Positions 35,018-47,963 of a stretch of DNA of 64,000 nucleotides are shown in pieces. The translations under genes and the position numbers were made by a program. The notes beneath the pieces were generated by a model. It saw only the letters and a list, made by a program, of their open reading frames with translations. It had not been told where the DNA came from and did not search any database. The stretch is taken from NCBI GenBank assembly GCA_964304625.1, contig OZ199838.1:9610001-9674000 (forward strand). The letters are read 5' to 3'. Numbering within the stretch: the first letter of the stretch is position 1; the number at the start of each line of letters is the position of its first letter. This DNA is from Kudoa neothunni. Lineage: Eukaryota > Cnidaria.

Positions 35018-36166
35018 GTGGCGGTCAAACTTTATCATCCCGGGCCGCATGGAGATAATATGTTAAGACAAGACACTACGGCATTCAAAAATAGGCCTTC
35101 GTACTCATAATAGAATACAAATACCGAGTTTCACGCAAGCGCATTATGTAAAAAATCGATTAAACCATTTATTGGCTCCTTTTTAAGCATAAATTTATTT
35201 ATATAATGAAAGTAAGAATTTTATATTTTTCATTTTATATTTAGAGAAAGTGCCTACCATTTAATCTGCTGTCCTCTTTCTTTTAAAATAACTGATTTTC
35301 GATCCATAACAGGGTGTAAATCACATAGACCTTCCGGATCTTGGGTTGCAAAGGTTTATCTAAGATTTCTTAAGGCATCCTTAATTTTAGATGTTGACAG
35401 TTTGACGATTAATTATTCCTTTTGACACTTATCATCGGAGATACTGACGTATGACCCGCTATTAAATTAGACTACTAATAAAGTCTCTCCTTCATTCACG
35501 GTTTTATTTGTTAGAAATGTCGTAGCTGGAAAGTTTTTGTTCTATCTAGAAGATTCTACCGAGGGTTGAATGTTCTTTATATTTAAAATGTAGTTTTTTA
35601 CCAAGACATAATCATTCTATTACTAAAATCAAATTTCTAAGTTGTTCATTTTTGAACTCCTTATTGACTTAATTGATTTATTACAACTGATAATTTTAAA
35701 TTTCTCGTCAACATCCCTCTGTATCCTTGGCATGGTCAAATTCACTACGCAACGTTGAATCAAAACGGGATTTCCGGACCGTAGAATTGCTACGAAATAC
35801 AAAATTATTTCGCAATACCAAGCAATTTCATATTAATTTTTGTATTCGTAGATATTTTTACACATATTTTACGAGATAATAATGTAATTATTACTTTGTA
35901 ATATCCAAATTTATAAAAAATTAACGAGATATTGGGCTACTACGCAATACCGATTAACGCAAAATCAATGCACGATTGTAGAACAATAGTTTTTTTAGAT
36001 TAATTCATTTTAAATCGAATAGATGAAATCATATGAGAAGATATTTTATACGCAATGAGAATAAATTACATAATGAAAATTGAGTAATAAAGAATTATAC
36101 TGAGATTCGTAACGAAAAAACTCGTGGGTCACATTGGAACTTGTCACGGCCGTAATTCCCCCGTTC
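35018..36166. mobile_element. hAT-type non-autonomous element (family B)
   Basis: The left end TAGTGGCGGTCAAACTTTAT then CCCGGGCCGCATGG and the right end in reverse CAGGAACGGGGGAATTACGG then CCGTGACAAG resemble hAT termini with GGCCGC blocks. No clean 8-bp duplication (CACTAGGC and CGCTAATT share 4 of 8). A fragment of the same family lies at 17510-17655. No coding seen. Confidence 0.5.
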
Positions 36167-37439
36167 CTGCGCTAATTCACTAATCGCCGAACATGTGCCA
36201 AAAAATAATTAATCACAATACATTCCATAAAATAAAATTTATAGCACAATTATGAATGGTAGTTGCCGGGATTAAAAATTTCTGTCATTAATGAGTGCCT
36301 AATGATTTTGATCACATTTTTAATTGCGCTAAGTATTTAAATCGTTGGATTTCAAGTTTTTAACCTTAGGCATGGAAATATAGTTATATATTAAAAAACC
36401 GTAAACAATGTCATCAGAGTTTTGTCTTTGAATAAAAAAATCTCTATCTTCGATCTTCGGCGCGTGCGCCGAAGATAGAGACTGCCTCATTATGGATTTT
36501 ACATAATGATATGGATTAAACAAAATAAATACTTACTGTACATACTAATTTGTGCACTCCACTCTTTTTCTGAGCCCTTAAGATGCTATAAATTTCACAT
36601 GTATTTTTTCTTCGTCCATTATAAATTGTCGAATATTGTTTTATAATGAAAATAATAATAAGCTTAATATAACAACAAAACATTTATAATTAATGTATGC
36701 ACATTACGTTACGGCTGGCAACGAGTATGTCACGTATACTTTAATCTAGCCTTCGGATGCCGAATAACTTGTCAAGTTTTTTGAAACTATTACCTCAATT
36801 GCACAAAATATGATTGGGTTTAATGATTTAGATTCGAATAATTTTTAAATAATTAAACAAAAACTGACTCATTGATACGCGAAATACGGGAAACTATAAA
36901 ACAATCAACAGGTCGCGCGCGCAACCATATGAAGTTTAGTATTAGCATTCACTAGACCCATCAATAATCCACTCGATTATAATTAAACTGAATTCTATAA
37001 ATTTAATATGGAAGTTAATTTTAAAAATTTCGCATCAACATTAATAAACCAATACGAAAACCCGAAAATAAAAATATCTCCCATGCAATGAAGAAAAATC
37101 TTTATAAATCTAACGGTTGCCTATTTCAATTGAAATTACGCAAAGAGAAAATTTATTTAGATAATTAACATGTAAGACAATTAGTTGGTGTAATAATCAT
37201 AAATTACATAGGCCAACAACACATGAGCGTGCGCATAGAAGGACGGGTCTTATAAGTTTTGAGTAGCGAACTGACTTGTTACGTGTTAGCGTTGCTATCA
37301 TTTATCGGAGTTGTTTTTATTAACAAAAATCAACAACTAACGTCTTTAAAAGTAGTGAATGTGTTTCCCGGTCAATTAATTGCGATCCGTTGTTGTGTAG
37401 TTTGGACCAAACAATCGATAGCATTCGCACTTATAAATC
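36167..37439. other. AT-rich spacer with a GC-rich hairpin
   Basis: No gene is supported. At 36441-36481 lies a strong inverted repeat: ATCTTCGGCGC-GT-GCGCCGAAGAT (11-bp arms, 2-nt loop), whose outer right flank AGAGA pairs with an upstream TCTCT that is followed by a second ATCTTCG. An open frame at 37259-37447 has no recognisable family. Confidence 0.55.
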
Positions 37440-38041
37440 ATGTATGATAGTGTAAATAATAGTGGGGGACGAGATAAATCTGTCGACAACTACATGCAAC
37501 ATATCAATCTCGTTAAAGATATAAAATTCGGAGCCAAAAATATCAATTTGAATGTGGTTATTTTATTTTTAGGTATGTGTTACTCATTTGTGTTTGATAG
37601 TTGGATTTCATAATTACAATCGTTCTGATAGGTAAGGCCGTAGTTACTAAATCTGGCCAGACAGTGTGCACATGCCGAATAGCTGACTCAAGTGGCTCTA
37701 TTGATTTGAGCCTGTGGGATGATCTCAGTAAACTGCTTAAACCTGGCGATATTATTTCTATTAATGGCGCGTAAAGTTTCTTGTTGGTTACATCAAAGAA
37801 GAATAGATTTGACGGTGGTTGTTTAGATATGCTACCGGATTCAAGGGACGTTTATCTCTTAATGTTGGCAGAGGTGGCAATATTGAAAAATGTGACGAGT
37901 AAATTTATCACTCGTGCTGCTGTCTATTATTTTCTTCGTCGTTTTGATATTGCACACTTTATCTGTAGATTTTGTTTTTTGTTTGAAGAACTACCCTACT
38001 TAAGTGATGTACCTCTTGATAGTAATGTGGTACCGGTTTAA
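37440..38041 (+). CDS. NABP2: SOSS complex subunit B (NABP/hSSB), OB-fold ssDNA-binding protein
   Basis: Five exons: 37440-37572, 37632-37770, 37802-37814, 37846-37898, 37969-38041 (411 nt, 136 residues). It binds single-stranded DNA and, in animals, works with INTS3 in DNA-damage signalling. The OB fold is clear: LVKDIKFGAKNINLNVVILF (human [20 protein letters not shown]), CTCRIADSSGSIDLSLWDD (human RTCKVADKTGSINISVWDD), LLKPGDIISINGA, LSLNVGRGGNIEKCDEF (human LTLYTGRGGDLQKIGEF). The third exon is a 13-nt microexon between introns of 31 nt each; without it the OB fold would lose IDLT before GRLSL. The long disordered tail of vertebrate NABP2 is absent. Cannot be told from NABP1 by sequence. 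Confidence 0.95.
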
Positions 38042-38099
38042 TATTAAATTTTCGTTCATTTCACTGATGTATTTTCCGTATGCTCTAGTTAAACTCATC

Positions 38100-38650
38100 A
38101 AACATCTGTTCTGCTTCCGTAGCTGTAAACAACTATATTCCACATTCTGGTAACAAGCATCCAAGTAAGATATAATCTATTGCTTTACCGATGGTTGTTT
38201 GGTTATATGTTTCGAAAAACGGCTGTGTTTTAGTTCCGTTAAACAATACAACATTCAAGGAAATGACCGATGATCCTAGAAAGCTCGCTGCCTCGTTTGG
38301 AGCAGCGCGGATGGCATCAGCCAACTACAAAAATACCACGTAAAAGATTGGCTGTTTCCGAAAACGTATTGACTTAGATTACATTATGTAGAATATTCCC
38401 CATCAACTCAAAATTTCGCAATAATTACCCTACAAATTTTTCTGATTCTAATACCAATCTATCATCACGAGCAATGCCACCCAGGTTTTTTGTTTAACAA
38501 TTACATAGCTTATCCATTCTAGCAAAAGTTTCGGGAGTACAGCACCGTCGTCAGGTCTGGTTGGATCTTCTACACCTGCAAACTTTCCCCCCAAAAATAA
38601 CGCAACTTATACAGAAAATAAATTCATCCCGAGAGATCCTCGATTGAAAA
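38100..38650 (-). CDS. Unidentified multi-exon gene
   Basis: Open exon-like pieces on the minus strand with higher GC than the flanks: EDPTRPDDGAVLPKLLLEW (about 38569-38512), LGGIARDDRLVLESEKFVG (about 38485-38429), LADAIRAAPNEAASFLGSSV then ISLNVVLFNGTKTQPFFETY (38324-38190, with a TTTTTGTAG acceptor before it), and a terminal LFTATEAEQMFDEFN (about 38127-38085). The start and the exact joins are unresolved, so the borders are approximate. I do not recognise the family. The gene is convergent with NABP (38041). Confidence 0.5.
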
Positions 38651-38659
38651 ATTCATAAT

Positions 38660-41016
38660 TTAATTTGGTCGATCGATGTGTTATCGCATTGGATCGATAC
38701 CTTTAACCAGTTGTTTAAAACGTTGATTATTGTAATTAGATTTATGTGTAATTAGACATTTTACAATATTATTTCCATTAATTTACCTAAAAAAATGTAA
38801 TCTTGTTGTTTGATTGAAAATTTATTGAAAACTGCTAGCCTGTTTGTTATAACTGTAGCTTGGAACAAAGTTTTCCACAATAAGAACTTCGTATTGCTTG
38901 AATTGATATAACTGTACCAAGTTGAATAATAGGGAAAGTTGTCTTGATAAATCGGTCGATTGGTGATATTTTTTTGGAAACTGTGGTTCTATCTGAACGA
39001 CCAAAGTTATCCTCTTGAATTTTTCATGAATTATAACAATTGGTCATTATGGGAAAATTCCCTCCACTTTTTTCCAAAAATGCCTTAATATACATCTCAG
39101 CGTTCTACCTTCCAACAATTATTGAAACGCAGTGGAGAAGAATTAGATAATACAAAATTCTAGCACAAATCTTAGTCGGAGTGAAAACCAAGACTAAAAA
39201 GTTGGGACATAATTATTGTTTCTGCTCAATTTGAATTGGAATAGATTGTTAATCCATGCGCATAATTTTGTCCAATAAACTTTGACCGTGAACTGCATTT
39301 CTTTGAATGAATAAAAATCGGAGAGTGAAAATTTTCCAAATAATTTAAACCTACTTTTCATGTTAGTTCTGCGTTTGTGGTGAATGTCCTAAAGGTTGTG
39401 ACTAATGTCATTGCAATAATTACCGATGAAATTATTGTCGTAAACTATTTTAAATGAAAGCGACAATTTGTATTTGTTAGGAACTATTTTATTTGTGTGA
39501 CAACTCTCAATTCCTCTTGTTAGTGGATGCGCAAGTTTTTTAGTTCTTGGATAAAACAACCTTAACCTCAATGAGAGTATCTTATGTGAGTATTTATTTC
39601 AAGGACTGTAAAACTCATGAAATGGACCAACAAAACGAACGAAATCAATTGATAAGGTTGAAGCTTATCGTATTGAGTAAACTATTGGTCGTGTTAAAAT
39701 TGCCTGTCATAGTTTGTAATTCTCCAGATTAATAATACTTTAAGTGAATTTATCATTGTAGGTTAACATTTTATGCTAGAAATGTCCTATTGAGAATCAA
39801 GGTGACTCTTTGAGAAATTGTTTGAAGAAACACGAATTTCTTTTACTTTTAGAACTTTTTACGTCAAATATCTAATGGTTCTCGCTGGATTAACGAACTA
39901 TATTTTATCGTAAAATATGAGTGTTCTTCAACTATGGGATCTCGTGTAAGTAATTTTTTCATCGCAAAATATAAAAAAATTGTATAATCATCTTTTTATA
40001 CATGTAATCCAAACATAGACTATTCGTGTGGACTCCAACTTTCTAAAAACAGAGAAAGTCTCGAGTGATGGTTGGAACGTTGTTATAAAAACAGCTCTAA
40101 TTAATTCGATATTCAAAATCCGATTGAATACAATAATAATAGAACATCTATAAACTATTGTCATGATGTTTGCTTAGTCGTTCATTATTCCAAGTATTTA
40201 TCAACGAATTATAAAGATGAAACCTCCATCTAATCCAACGAGCGCTAAAAATTACACTGCATATTTTGCGAATTTTTGATCGGTTGGATCCAGAAATATT
40301 TATTTTGTAACCCAATAAAATGTTACGAGGCTCATATCTGACATCACAAAAATTTTGTAGAACGAATCAAGAGAAAAGTAGTAATCAATGTTTTACGATT
40401 TGATACGAAGAGGGCGAAAATGTACAATAGGTTGTCAGGTTTCGAACTTATTGTGAGGCTCGCTCATAATGTCACAAAAAGATTCTACTACATTAAATTA
40501 CACTAGTTATAAGTACAAAAAGTGTTGATTTGGAACGAACAGAGTTTTTTAAATATTTTTCATACGTATCTGTTTTCGTACTTTTCACTCAGAGTTCGGC
40601 CGCGGATAGATCAGTTTGCCTTGACTTAAGAAATGTTTTCGGGAGAAAACCAAACAATTACGTTTTATTCGAAGAAACTATAATTATATAATGGTTTGAA
40701 TTATTATTACGCAAAGGGTTAAGATTTGTACGGTTAAACGGTTTAATAATTTTAACCTTTTCTGTTGTGTATGGCACATCCTTAAAATGTGAAATTTCGA
40801 AGTTATTAGAGATTGCCTCGGTGTTAAAAATAAGAGAATCTTAAATCTAAATTAAAAATAATCATAAAAAAGGAGAACTGGTTACATGCTACCAAAAGAT
40901 CAAAAGATTATAAAGAAGTCGTTGATAAATGAGACGACTTGGGCTATTAAGATAGATTAAACATCAATTAAGAATATGGATATTGTTCCTAACGTTACAG
41001 AATAATAATTAATAAT
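38660..41016. other. AT-rich intergenic region
   Basis: No gene or defined element could be supported; small open frames here (for example 39389-39571 and 39547-39732) overlap one another on opposite strands and look random. Confidence 0.45.
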
Positions 41017-43433
41017 GGAAAGTAGCTATTGCAACGGGTCATAATATCCAGGTGAGTATAGTTTCGATCGTAGCTAATTATTTTTGCCCTATAATAGCCT
41101 TAAATATAGGAAAAAAATATTTAAATGAAGCAGATTCGAATAAATGATCACTTTAAGTCAACAATAAATAGAAGTCAAAAGTCTTTAACTGGCGGGCCAT
41201 ATTTTCGATTTTAATAAGCTAAGAAGGCCGGTTAAAAAAATGAAACAAAAATAATGAATTTGTGTGTGAATGTGAAAAGAAATTATTCTCAATGGCCGGA
41301 TTTGGTATAGTTCGGTTTTGAGGACCCCAATGGGATTACGAACCATCCATAACTACTGTATAATTCAAAAAAATCGCGAAATTGGTTATATTTATGGTTG
41401 TGAGTAAGAATTACACTTTTTTCAAGAATAAAATTCATAGTCTAATTATTTGATCGTAGAAAAAAGTTGCGTAGATGTAAATAGGGTGTTAATTTGTCGA
41501 GTTTTAAATTTTTTATTTCTTCGTTAACCACTATTTCGAGATAAAAGCATAATTTTGTAAAATACTGTATATGATACTAGAGAATATCTAGGGAACGGTG
41601 ATTATTGCTCCCATCAGTTTAAATTTCTAGTATCAAATCAATGAAACTCAACCAGATTAAAAATTAGAGATAATAAATTTAATTTATATGCTTAAATAAT
41701 TAAGAATTTTTAATTATTAGAAGCATAGGAAACAAATAAATTTTGATACATGTATCTTATCGGTTCGTAAGTTTTACATTTAGAATCTTGCTATATTAAT
41801 GTGTCGATTTCTCTTTTATTTCATATAAGATAAAATATAAACATTAAAGGAATTAAATGAGTATTTTGAATTAACACCCATCTACTAAAGTAATGTATTC
41901 ACAGTCTAAAAGTGAATCAACCAGGGATGGCAAATTCGTGAGTTTCGTTCGTGTTTGTTCACACGAATCAAAATTTTCACACGGCAAAAACGAACGAAAT
42001 TGAAACTTGATTTTTTAAATGATTATAAGCCAATAACTGGATAAAATTTGAGGCCTAATAACGCCTTTATGGGATCATTTTTATTTGTTTTTGCGTTTGT
42101 TCGAAAAAATTTAGAGAAGACTGCTATCAAATATCCAGCTAATTTGATCGAATTCTTAAGTTTCACATAATAGCAAGCCGGACATATAGAACGCACGTGT
42201 AGTGTCCCTATTAATGTGTTGAGCATTAATAATTCTCAATTTATTCCAATCCCTCAGTTTATACACGATTTATTATCACTAATTATGTTCTTAGATGTGT
42301 AATAATGTTATGATTACACAATTAAACATTAGGTGATTATAAAGCCCACATCTGAAAAATACGTTGTTGCGCATTTTATTTATCACCATTTTTTGCCTAT
42401 TCTACTTATTAAAATAAATGAAGATGAGTTCCTAAAAACCAACTTTAAAAGATAATTTTTAAATTTTATCGAAATCCCACTTAAAGCAAAATCGTTCTCG
42501 AGTATTCTTCCTTTTGTTGGCAAAAACTTGCCAATTCCATTTTTCTTGACATATTTTGACTTATTCTATATTTCAATTATTAAACTAATTTTTTCATGAA
42601 GAAATAAACAAATTCACTATTGCCATGTTTTGTTTACTGTGTGCTATTCAAAAATGGAGTTATTAATTTGTTGGGGGTGATGATTGTTAGTATCGCGCGA
42701 GAATAGCAACTCAATAGTTTAGCTGAATGGAAATAACAGAGAACGTATTATTAATATAGGAGTTTTACTACTATCGTACTAATTATAATAACGATGATTA
42801 ATTAATGTTGGTAGACGTCAACACGCCCAGCTGTTTGGGTGTGATCATACGGACTTTATCGTAATGGTGTCCTTTGGGATCATAACAATGATAATTTTCT
42901 TTGTTAATCATTATAACAAATATTTTCATATATTTCTTCCTAGAGTTTATCTCTGGAAGACTAAATCGATATAAAAATTTCGGAAATTTCAATTGTTTGT
43001 TCCTGAATCAGAGAGTAATTGTCATCAGGCAAATGACTTAACAATCTGTAATGATTAAAACTACTTGGAGGGTTTTCATATGTTTATATGAAAGATAAAA
43101 GTTTACCTCAAGTTAATGCTTTCCAAAACAATGTATCCTTTTTTCAATTAGACTATTATAAATTGACATTTGAAAATTATTATCTTTTATCCCTTTTCGT
43201 ATCCTCAAAAATCGATGTCAAAACAAATGGAATAAAAGCTGTTCCAATAACCATGGATTACTTATTTGACCCCCCCCCCCTAATGGATTAAAGATAGAAA
43301 TCTATCCCAATGAGACATTATTTACTGTATAATTCATTCCATATAATTTCAAGTTTTCTGAGATTACTTGTATTCCTTCAAAATAATTTTATCTACATAT
43401 AAAAATAAAATAACAATTTTTATCAGGGTTGCC

Positions 43434-44973
43434 CCGATACCAATTAAACTTCTTTGTTTAAAACCAATATATAATGATGAATAATGTGTCAAATTACATT
43501 AAATGTATCAAGATATCTTTAATCGGCTCTTTGAAGTTATTCTTACATTTTTATAAATCTTTACGCATTCCACTATTGGATGATACAAAAAACACACTAG
43601 ATTTGCAATATTCGTTAGGCCTGTCAATAAAATATGGGGTAATGTTAAAGTATGCAGCAACTAAAACCGTCCTCTTTCGCATTTTTTTTCTCATTTCTTT
43701 TTTTACGATTATCGATAATAAAATAAACGAATACGGGAAATAAAAATTCAGCTCAAAATAATAACTTTAAAGTTTTAAGAAGGTTGCATTCGAACGCGGT
43801 TGGATACACGTTTAATCTCCATCTTTTATCAACAAACATTGAATTAATCTCTAATTTGTTTTGATAATTATTCATAAATTGGGTCTATTTCATATTTTTT
43901 ACCATACAAACACAAATTTTACGAAATCAAATTTAATGGTACGGGTTTTTATCGGGTTTAAGCATGAATAGTTTAAAAGCGAGAAGAAAACCATGTGTTC
44001 TCAAAATATATTTTCTTAATTTTCTTAGAGCACATGAGTTTTTTAATAATTAATCAACATTATGTTTTAGATAAACATTTAATTTCAGTAGGTAAATATC
44101 TTATGGTCGATTATATGAAGTTATTAATTTATTAGAAAGATTCTTACGTGTGTTTAGTATAACATTCGATAAACGTAAAAATGTTTTTATTGTATCTTCT
44201 TCAGCATTTGGATTTCTATAAATTTGTTATTTTGTTCAACTATATGTGTCCCCATATAAATAATAAATAAAATAAACATATTATATTTACATCATGAAAT
44301 ATTTACAATTAATAAATTTGGGCGAAATTTTTTTAGGAAAATTAAACGTATAAAAAAGCTTATAAACAATATAAAATATATTTTAAAAATTTTTTTTAAC
44401 GTTTTACACATATTTCAACGTAAAAAATTAATATAATTATTTTTGAAAATTAGGTTCCTAAATTTTAAGAATAAAAACTGAATAATTTCTTAATTTCTAA
44501 CAAAAATTTAATCACAAAAAATCATAAACTAAAACAAACCTTACTATATTAATATGTACATTTAAAAGTTCAAAAGTTATTTTTATTATAGTAAAAAAAG
44601 AGATGTTTTTGTGAAATTTGCAAAAAATTTATTCTTTAAGTTAGTTTATATAAATTAGTTATATATCAATAGCGACAAATCTAAATAGTAATAATAAATA
44701 AATTATGATTTAATAACTCAGAATAAAAAAAAATAATTCAATGTTTGTTGATAAAAGATGGAGATTAAACGTGTATCCAACCGCGTTCGAATGCAACCTT
44801 CTTAAAACTTTAAAGTTATTATTTTGAGCTGAATTTTTATTTCCCGTATTCGTTTATTTTATTATCGATAATCGTAAAAAAAGAAATGAGAAAAAAATGC
44901 GAAAGAGGATGGTTTTAGTTGCTGCATACTTTAACATTCTCTATGCGTAGAACATGGTATCGATACAACCCTA
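43434..44973. mobile_element. Nested foldback hAT-type MITE with ~205-bp arms
   Basis: The ends CAGGGTTGCCCCGATACCA and, in reverse, TAGGGTTGTATCGATACCAT. Flanks ATTTTTAT and ATATATAT share 6 of 8. Inside, 43641-43846 and 44736-44938 are near-identical inverted arms (for example CATTCGAACGCGGTTGGATA against TATCCAACCGCGTTCGAATG) around a loop of about 890 bp of very AT-rich DNA. No coding. Confidence 0.8.
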
Positions 44974-45567
44974 ATATATATTAGAACTTCCTTTTTCTTA
45001 ATTTTTTTGTAGGGATTTGAAATCTTGTTAACACTGAGAAAATACATTTTAACCTACTAAAAATGTACAAAATGGCTAATATTTATTTAAAGCCAATGAT
45101 AAAAGGGTTTAAAACTCTCACGATTACCGAATAAATTATAACAATAATAGGTTTATGGTGGATCACTTAACAAGAATAGTATATTAGCCAAGATCTGATA
45201 TTAAAATTCAACATATTCCATGTAATTAGATTAATATCTCTCTTTTATGTAAAATAAGTGGCTGACGGCTGGTAAATCAAAAAAGGGAATAGTTTATATT
45301 GAACTTATTCAAAACAATTCGGCTTGTGCCAAATAATGACAGTTCAAACTTTTTTAGATGCATAAACATATTTTAGTCAGAATAATTCTATTTAAAAATT
45401 CTCAATCGCCCTCAATTTTATAAATATTTTAGAAAATCATATTTCGGTTATTTCGATTATATTGCTCAACGTATTAATAAAAGAGTGATACCCGTCTGAT
45501 TTAATTCAGAATTAGATCAGCCCATCGTAGATCAAAAATTTAAGTTAATATTGCACGCCACATGCGA

Positions 45568-47000
45568 TTAAAATGACAAAAAGTGTAAATATTTTTGGAA
45601 ATTCCTAAAATAATTAATTATCAGATAACTCGAAAACAAAAATATATATATTATGTTATTAGTAAAAACAGTTAATGTTGATAACGTTAATGCATTCAGG
45701 CGGTAACGGTCTTTTTTTAAGATTTTTCTACTGTATGAAAAAACCCTCTGAGAGCAAAAACTGCTAGCAGGTCTCGAAAAGGCTTCTACTGCCAACTTTT
45801 GGAGACGTATATATTTGAAACTTCCCCAATAGTCCAAGGGTTTTTTTATAAATGACCAGCACATTTTCTTTCATATATTGTTTCAACTCGCCAACATCCT
45901 CAGCGTTGGAATCAATATCAACTTCGTAATCCCCCAAAATACCAATATTAGGTTTTGTATGATATTCCTTCGCAGGTTCGTTTGGCTCAAAATCTTGAGG
46001 ACTAGATAATCTCTCCCTAATAAATTCCTTAATCGCTGACACCACCGAATCTCTTTCTGTTTTAGCTACAATGTTCATTTTTTTGAAGTTTGGGGATAGT
46101 GAAGTGGCAATTTTGTTATCGTTATAGATCACATTCGAAAACTTCGAGAGTGCGAGTAACGAAATTTCAGTTTTTAGATAATATAACAAGTCAATATCGT
46201 TATTTGAACTATCATCAATCATTTTAAATAATCCGTGATATATTCTAAAAACCTATACCATAATATAGAATTAGACCTGCTTTAGAGTAATTCTTTATAA
46301 AATAATATGCGGATTACATGATGTACACTTGGTGTTTTGACCCATTCTAGGTCATTAAAATAGTTGGTAAATTGACTTAAGAATTTTGTTGACCTATCTA
46401 AGACCAAATCCCTCAAATCATCGTAGTTGGATAATACTGACGAATTGCGATCCATGAAACCGCGCCAAGGTCTTGCCGTAGAACCCCACGGAATTTTTGT
46501 TTTTAACTTATCTTGAATGTTTTAAGATTTATGCAGACAATTGACCAGATTGTCTACATTAATTTTAAGAACGCTCAAATCTTCCAATGAATCGAATGTT
46601 GCATTGCTAAAATCTTAAAATTCGAGACAATTAAGGACGAAGAATTAAACAACGTGAGATAATGAAAAAAATTATAATATTACCCCCAGATATAACTGTA
46701 TTCAACTTATGAGCGGCGCACCTAAAATGCCTATAATTATTTAGGTCTGCAATCATATTAGAAGCCAAGTCGCTAATAACTCGAATATTGCTTGTTTTTT
46801 GATGGATCTCCGATGGAACATTTTCGACGCATTCAAAAATGTTTAGCGCAGTATGTTTTACTGGAAACTCAACCATTTTATGTTGATGATATTTTAGTTT
46901 AAAGCCTTTAACATATACATAAGAAAAGTCCATGTAACTGTTCGTTTTGGAATTATCGAACCAAATATCGACAGATGCAGTAATACGTTCTGTTCAACAG
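45568..47000 (-). pseudogene. hAT transposase pseudogene
   Basis: From the C-terminal end: 45568-45864 has the hAT dimerisation domain, DYWGSFKYIRLQKLAVEAFS then RPASSFCSQRVFSYSRKIL and DRYRLNALTLSTL (family: PL.YW......P.L...A...L..PASS...ERVFS.......R..L). At 46631-46933 the RNase-H part reads IRVISDLASNMIADLNNY then FRCAAHKLNTVI (family: TDNA.NM, CAAH.L). The frames change between pieces and the N-terminal BED finger is not readable, so it is inactive. Confidence 0.85.
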
Positions 47001-47213
47001 GAATTGATTTCAAGAATTCTCTTGAATACGATTTCATTCTATTGTATTCATTAAAAATTTTGTTGTTCATTTCAATTATGTTCATCATAACGGAAAGCAC
47101 GCGAAGGAACAAGAACGAACTTGCCATCCCTGAAGTCAACACAATTTCACATGCGCATGCGCATGTGATGTTGGGACACACACACACCTTGGGCCTTACT
47201 TTGGTTACCCTTG

Positions 47214-47963
47214 ATTTATGGTTAAAATAGAAAGTGGCTATTGACACGGATCATAATATCCAGGTTGGTATAGTTTTTCCTGTATTATAAAAAATCAATT
47301 GTATAGATCAACTATAAATGGGAGTTATCATTTTGGATTAAAAACTTACGTGTTAATAGCCAGTGCCTAAAAAATATCTGTTGCAATAGTCAAATCGATT
47401 TATTTAAGTGATCAAAAATATTACAAAATTTTAATATCATACACACTGATTAAAATCATATAAACAGTTATTTTCTAATGGCTCTAAAAATATATAAATT
47501 GATACCAATAATACATTTCCGACCAAATATCAATTTAATAATTAATCTAGAGATAAATAACACAATGAAACAAAAAATTTAGTCTGATCACTAAAGTATT
47601 GACAAAAACTATTTGTTACTTAAAATTTTGTAGAAATGGAGTCATTTAGACGCCAATAACTACAATGTGTATAATCGATTTTAACGTACTCCAAAGATCA
47701 AGGATGAAAAGAAATTCATGCAATTTCTAAAGGTTTTCGAATAGTATTGATCGGAATAAATCGAAATTAATTTCTCCTCTAAATAAAACATTAATCAACT
47801 TAAAGTTTCTAGACTCATCGATTATCAAACAATAAGAGTAGTTTAAAATGCACGTATTTTTTGAAGGCTTCAACTTATCCAAATTCTTAAGTTAGTATAT
47901 GCAGCATAAAAATAAAGATGTTGTTACAAAAAGATCAGGGTAATAATTTAGGCTGTACAATGA
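47214..47963. other. Spacer
   Basis: AT-rich. The first part (47227-47275) repeats 41018-41066 directly: GAAAGTRGCTATTG, then TCATAATATCCAGGT and GTATAGTTT. The two copies bracket the MITE and its inserts. Confidence 0.55.

Larger units (their letters stand above)
41922..47132 (-). mobile_element. hAT transposon with transposase remnant
   Basis: The ends CAGGGATGGCAAATTCGTGA and, in reverse, CAGGGATGGCAAGTTCGTTC are inverted repeats. The flanks GAATCAAC (41914-41921) and AAGTCAAC (47133-47140) match 6 of 8, a decayed target duplication. Transposase pieces lie on the minus strand at 45568-47000. A foldback element (43434-44973) is nested inside. An 11-base C run is at 43270-43280. Confidence 0.82.
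41170..47213 (+). mobile_element. hAT-type MITE (family A, copy 2), split by a hAT transposon
   Basis: Positions 41170-41921 and 47133-47213 together are one MITE: 41545-41906 is strongly similar to 59403-59753 and, in reverse, to 20000-20330; 47133-47213 continues with AAGTCAACACAA...CCTTACTTTGGTTACCCTTG, the family end. The left terminus is eroded (starts at ACTGGCGGGCC). The piggyBac site of copy 1 and the TTAA used in copy 3 are both unoccupied here, so this copy serves as the empty-site reference. Confidence 0.82.

Noticed and set aside
36829-36840. GATTCGAAT motif as a tRNA T-arm
   Set aside because: No acceptor or anticodon arm can be formed around it.
43270-43280. Run of 11 C as a possible signal
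   Set aside because: Homopolymer, prone to sequencing error, no context.
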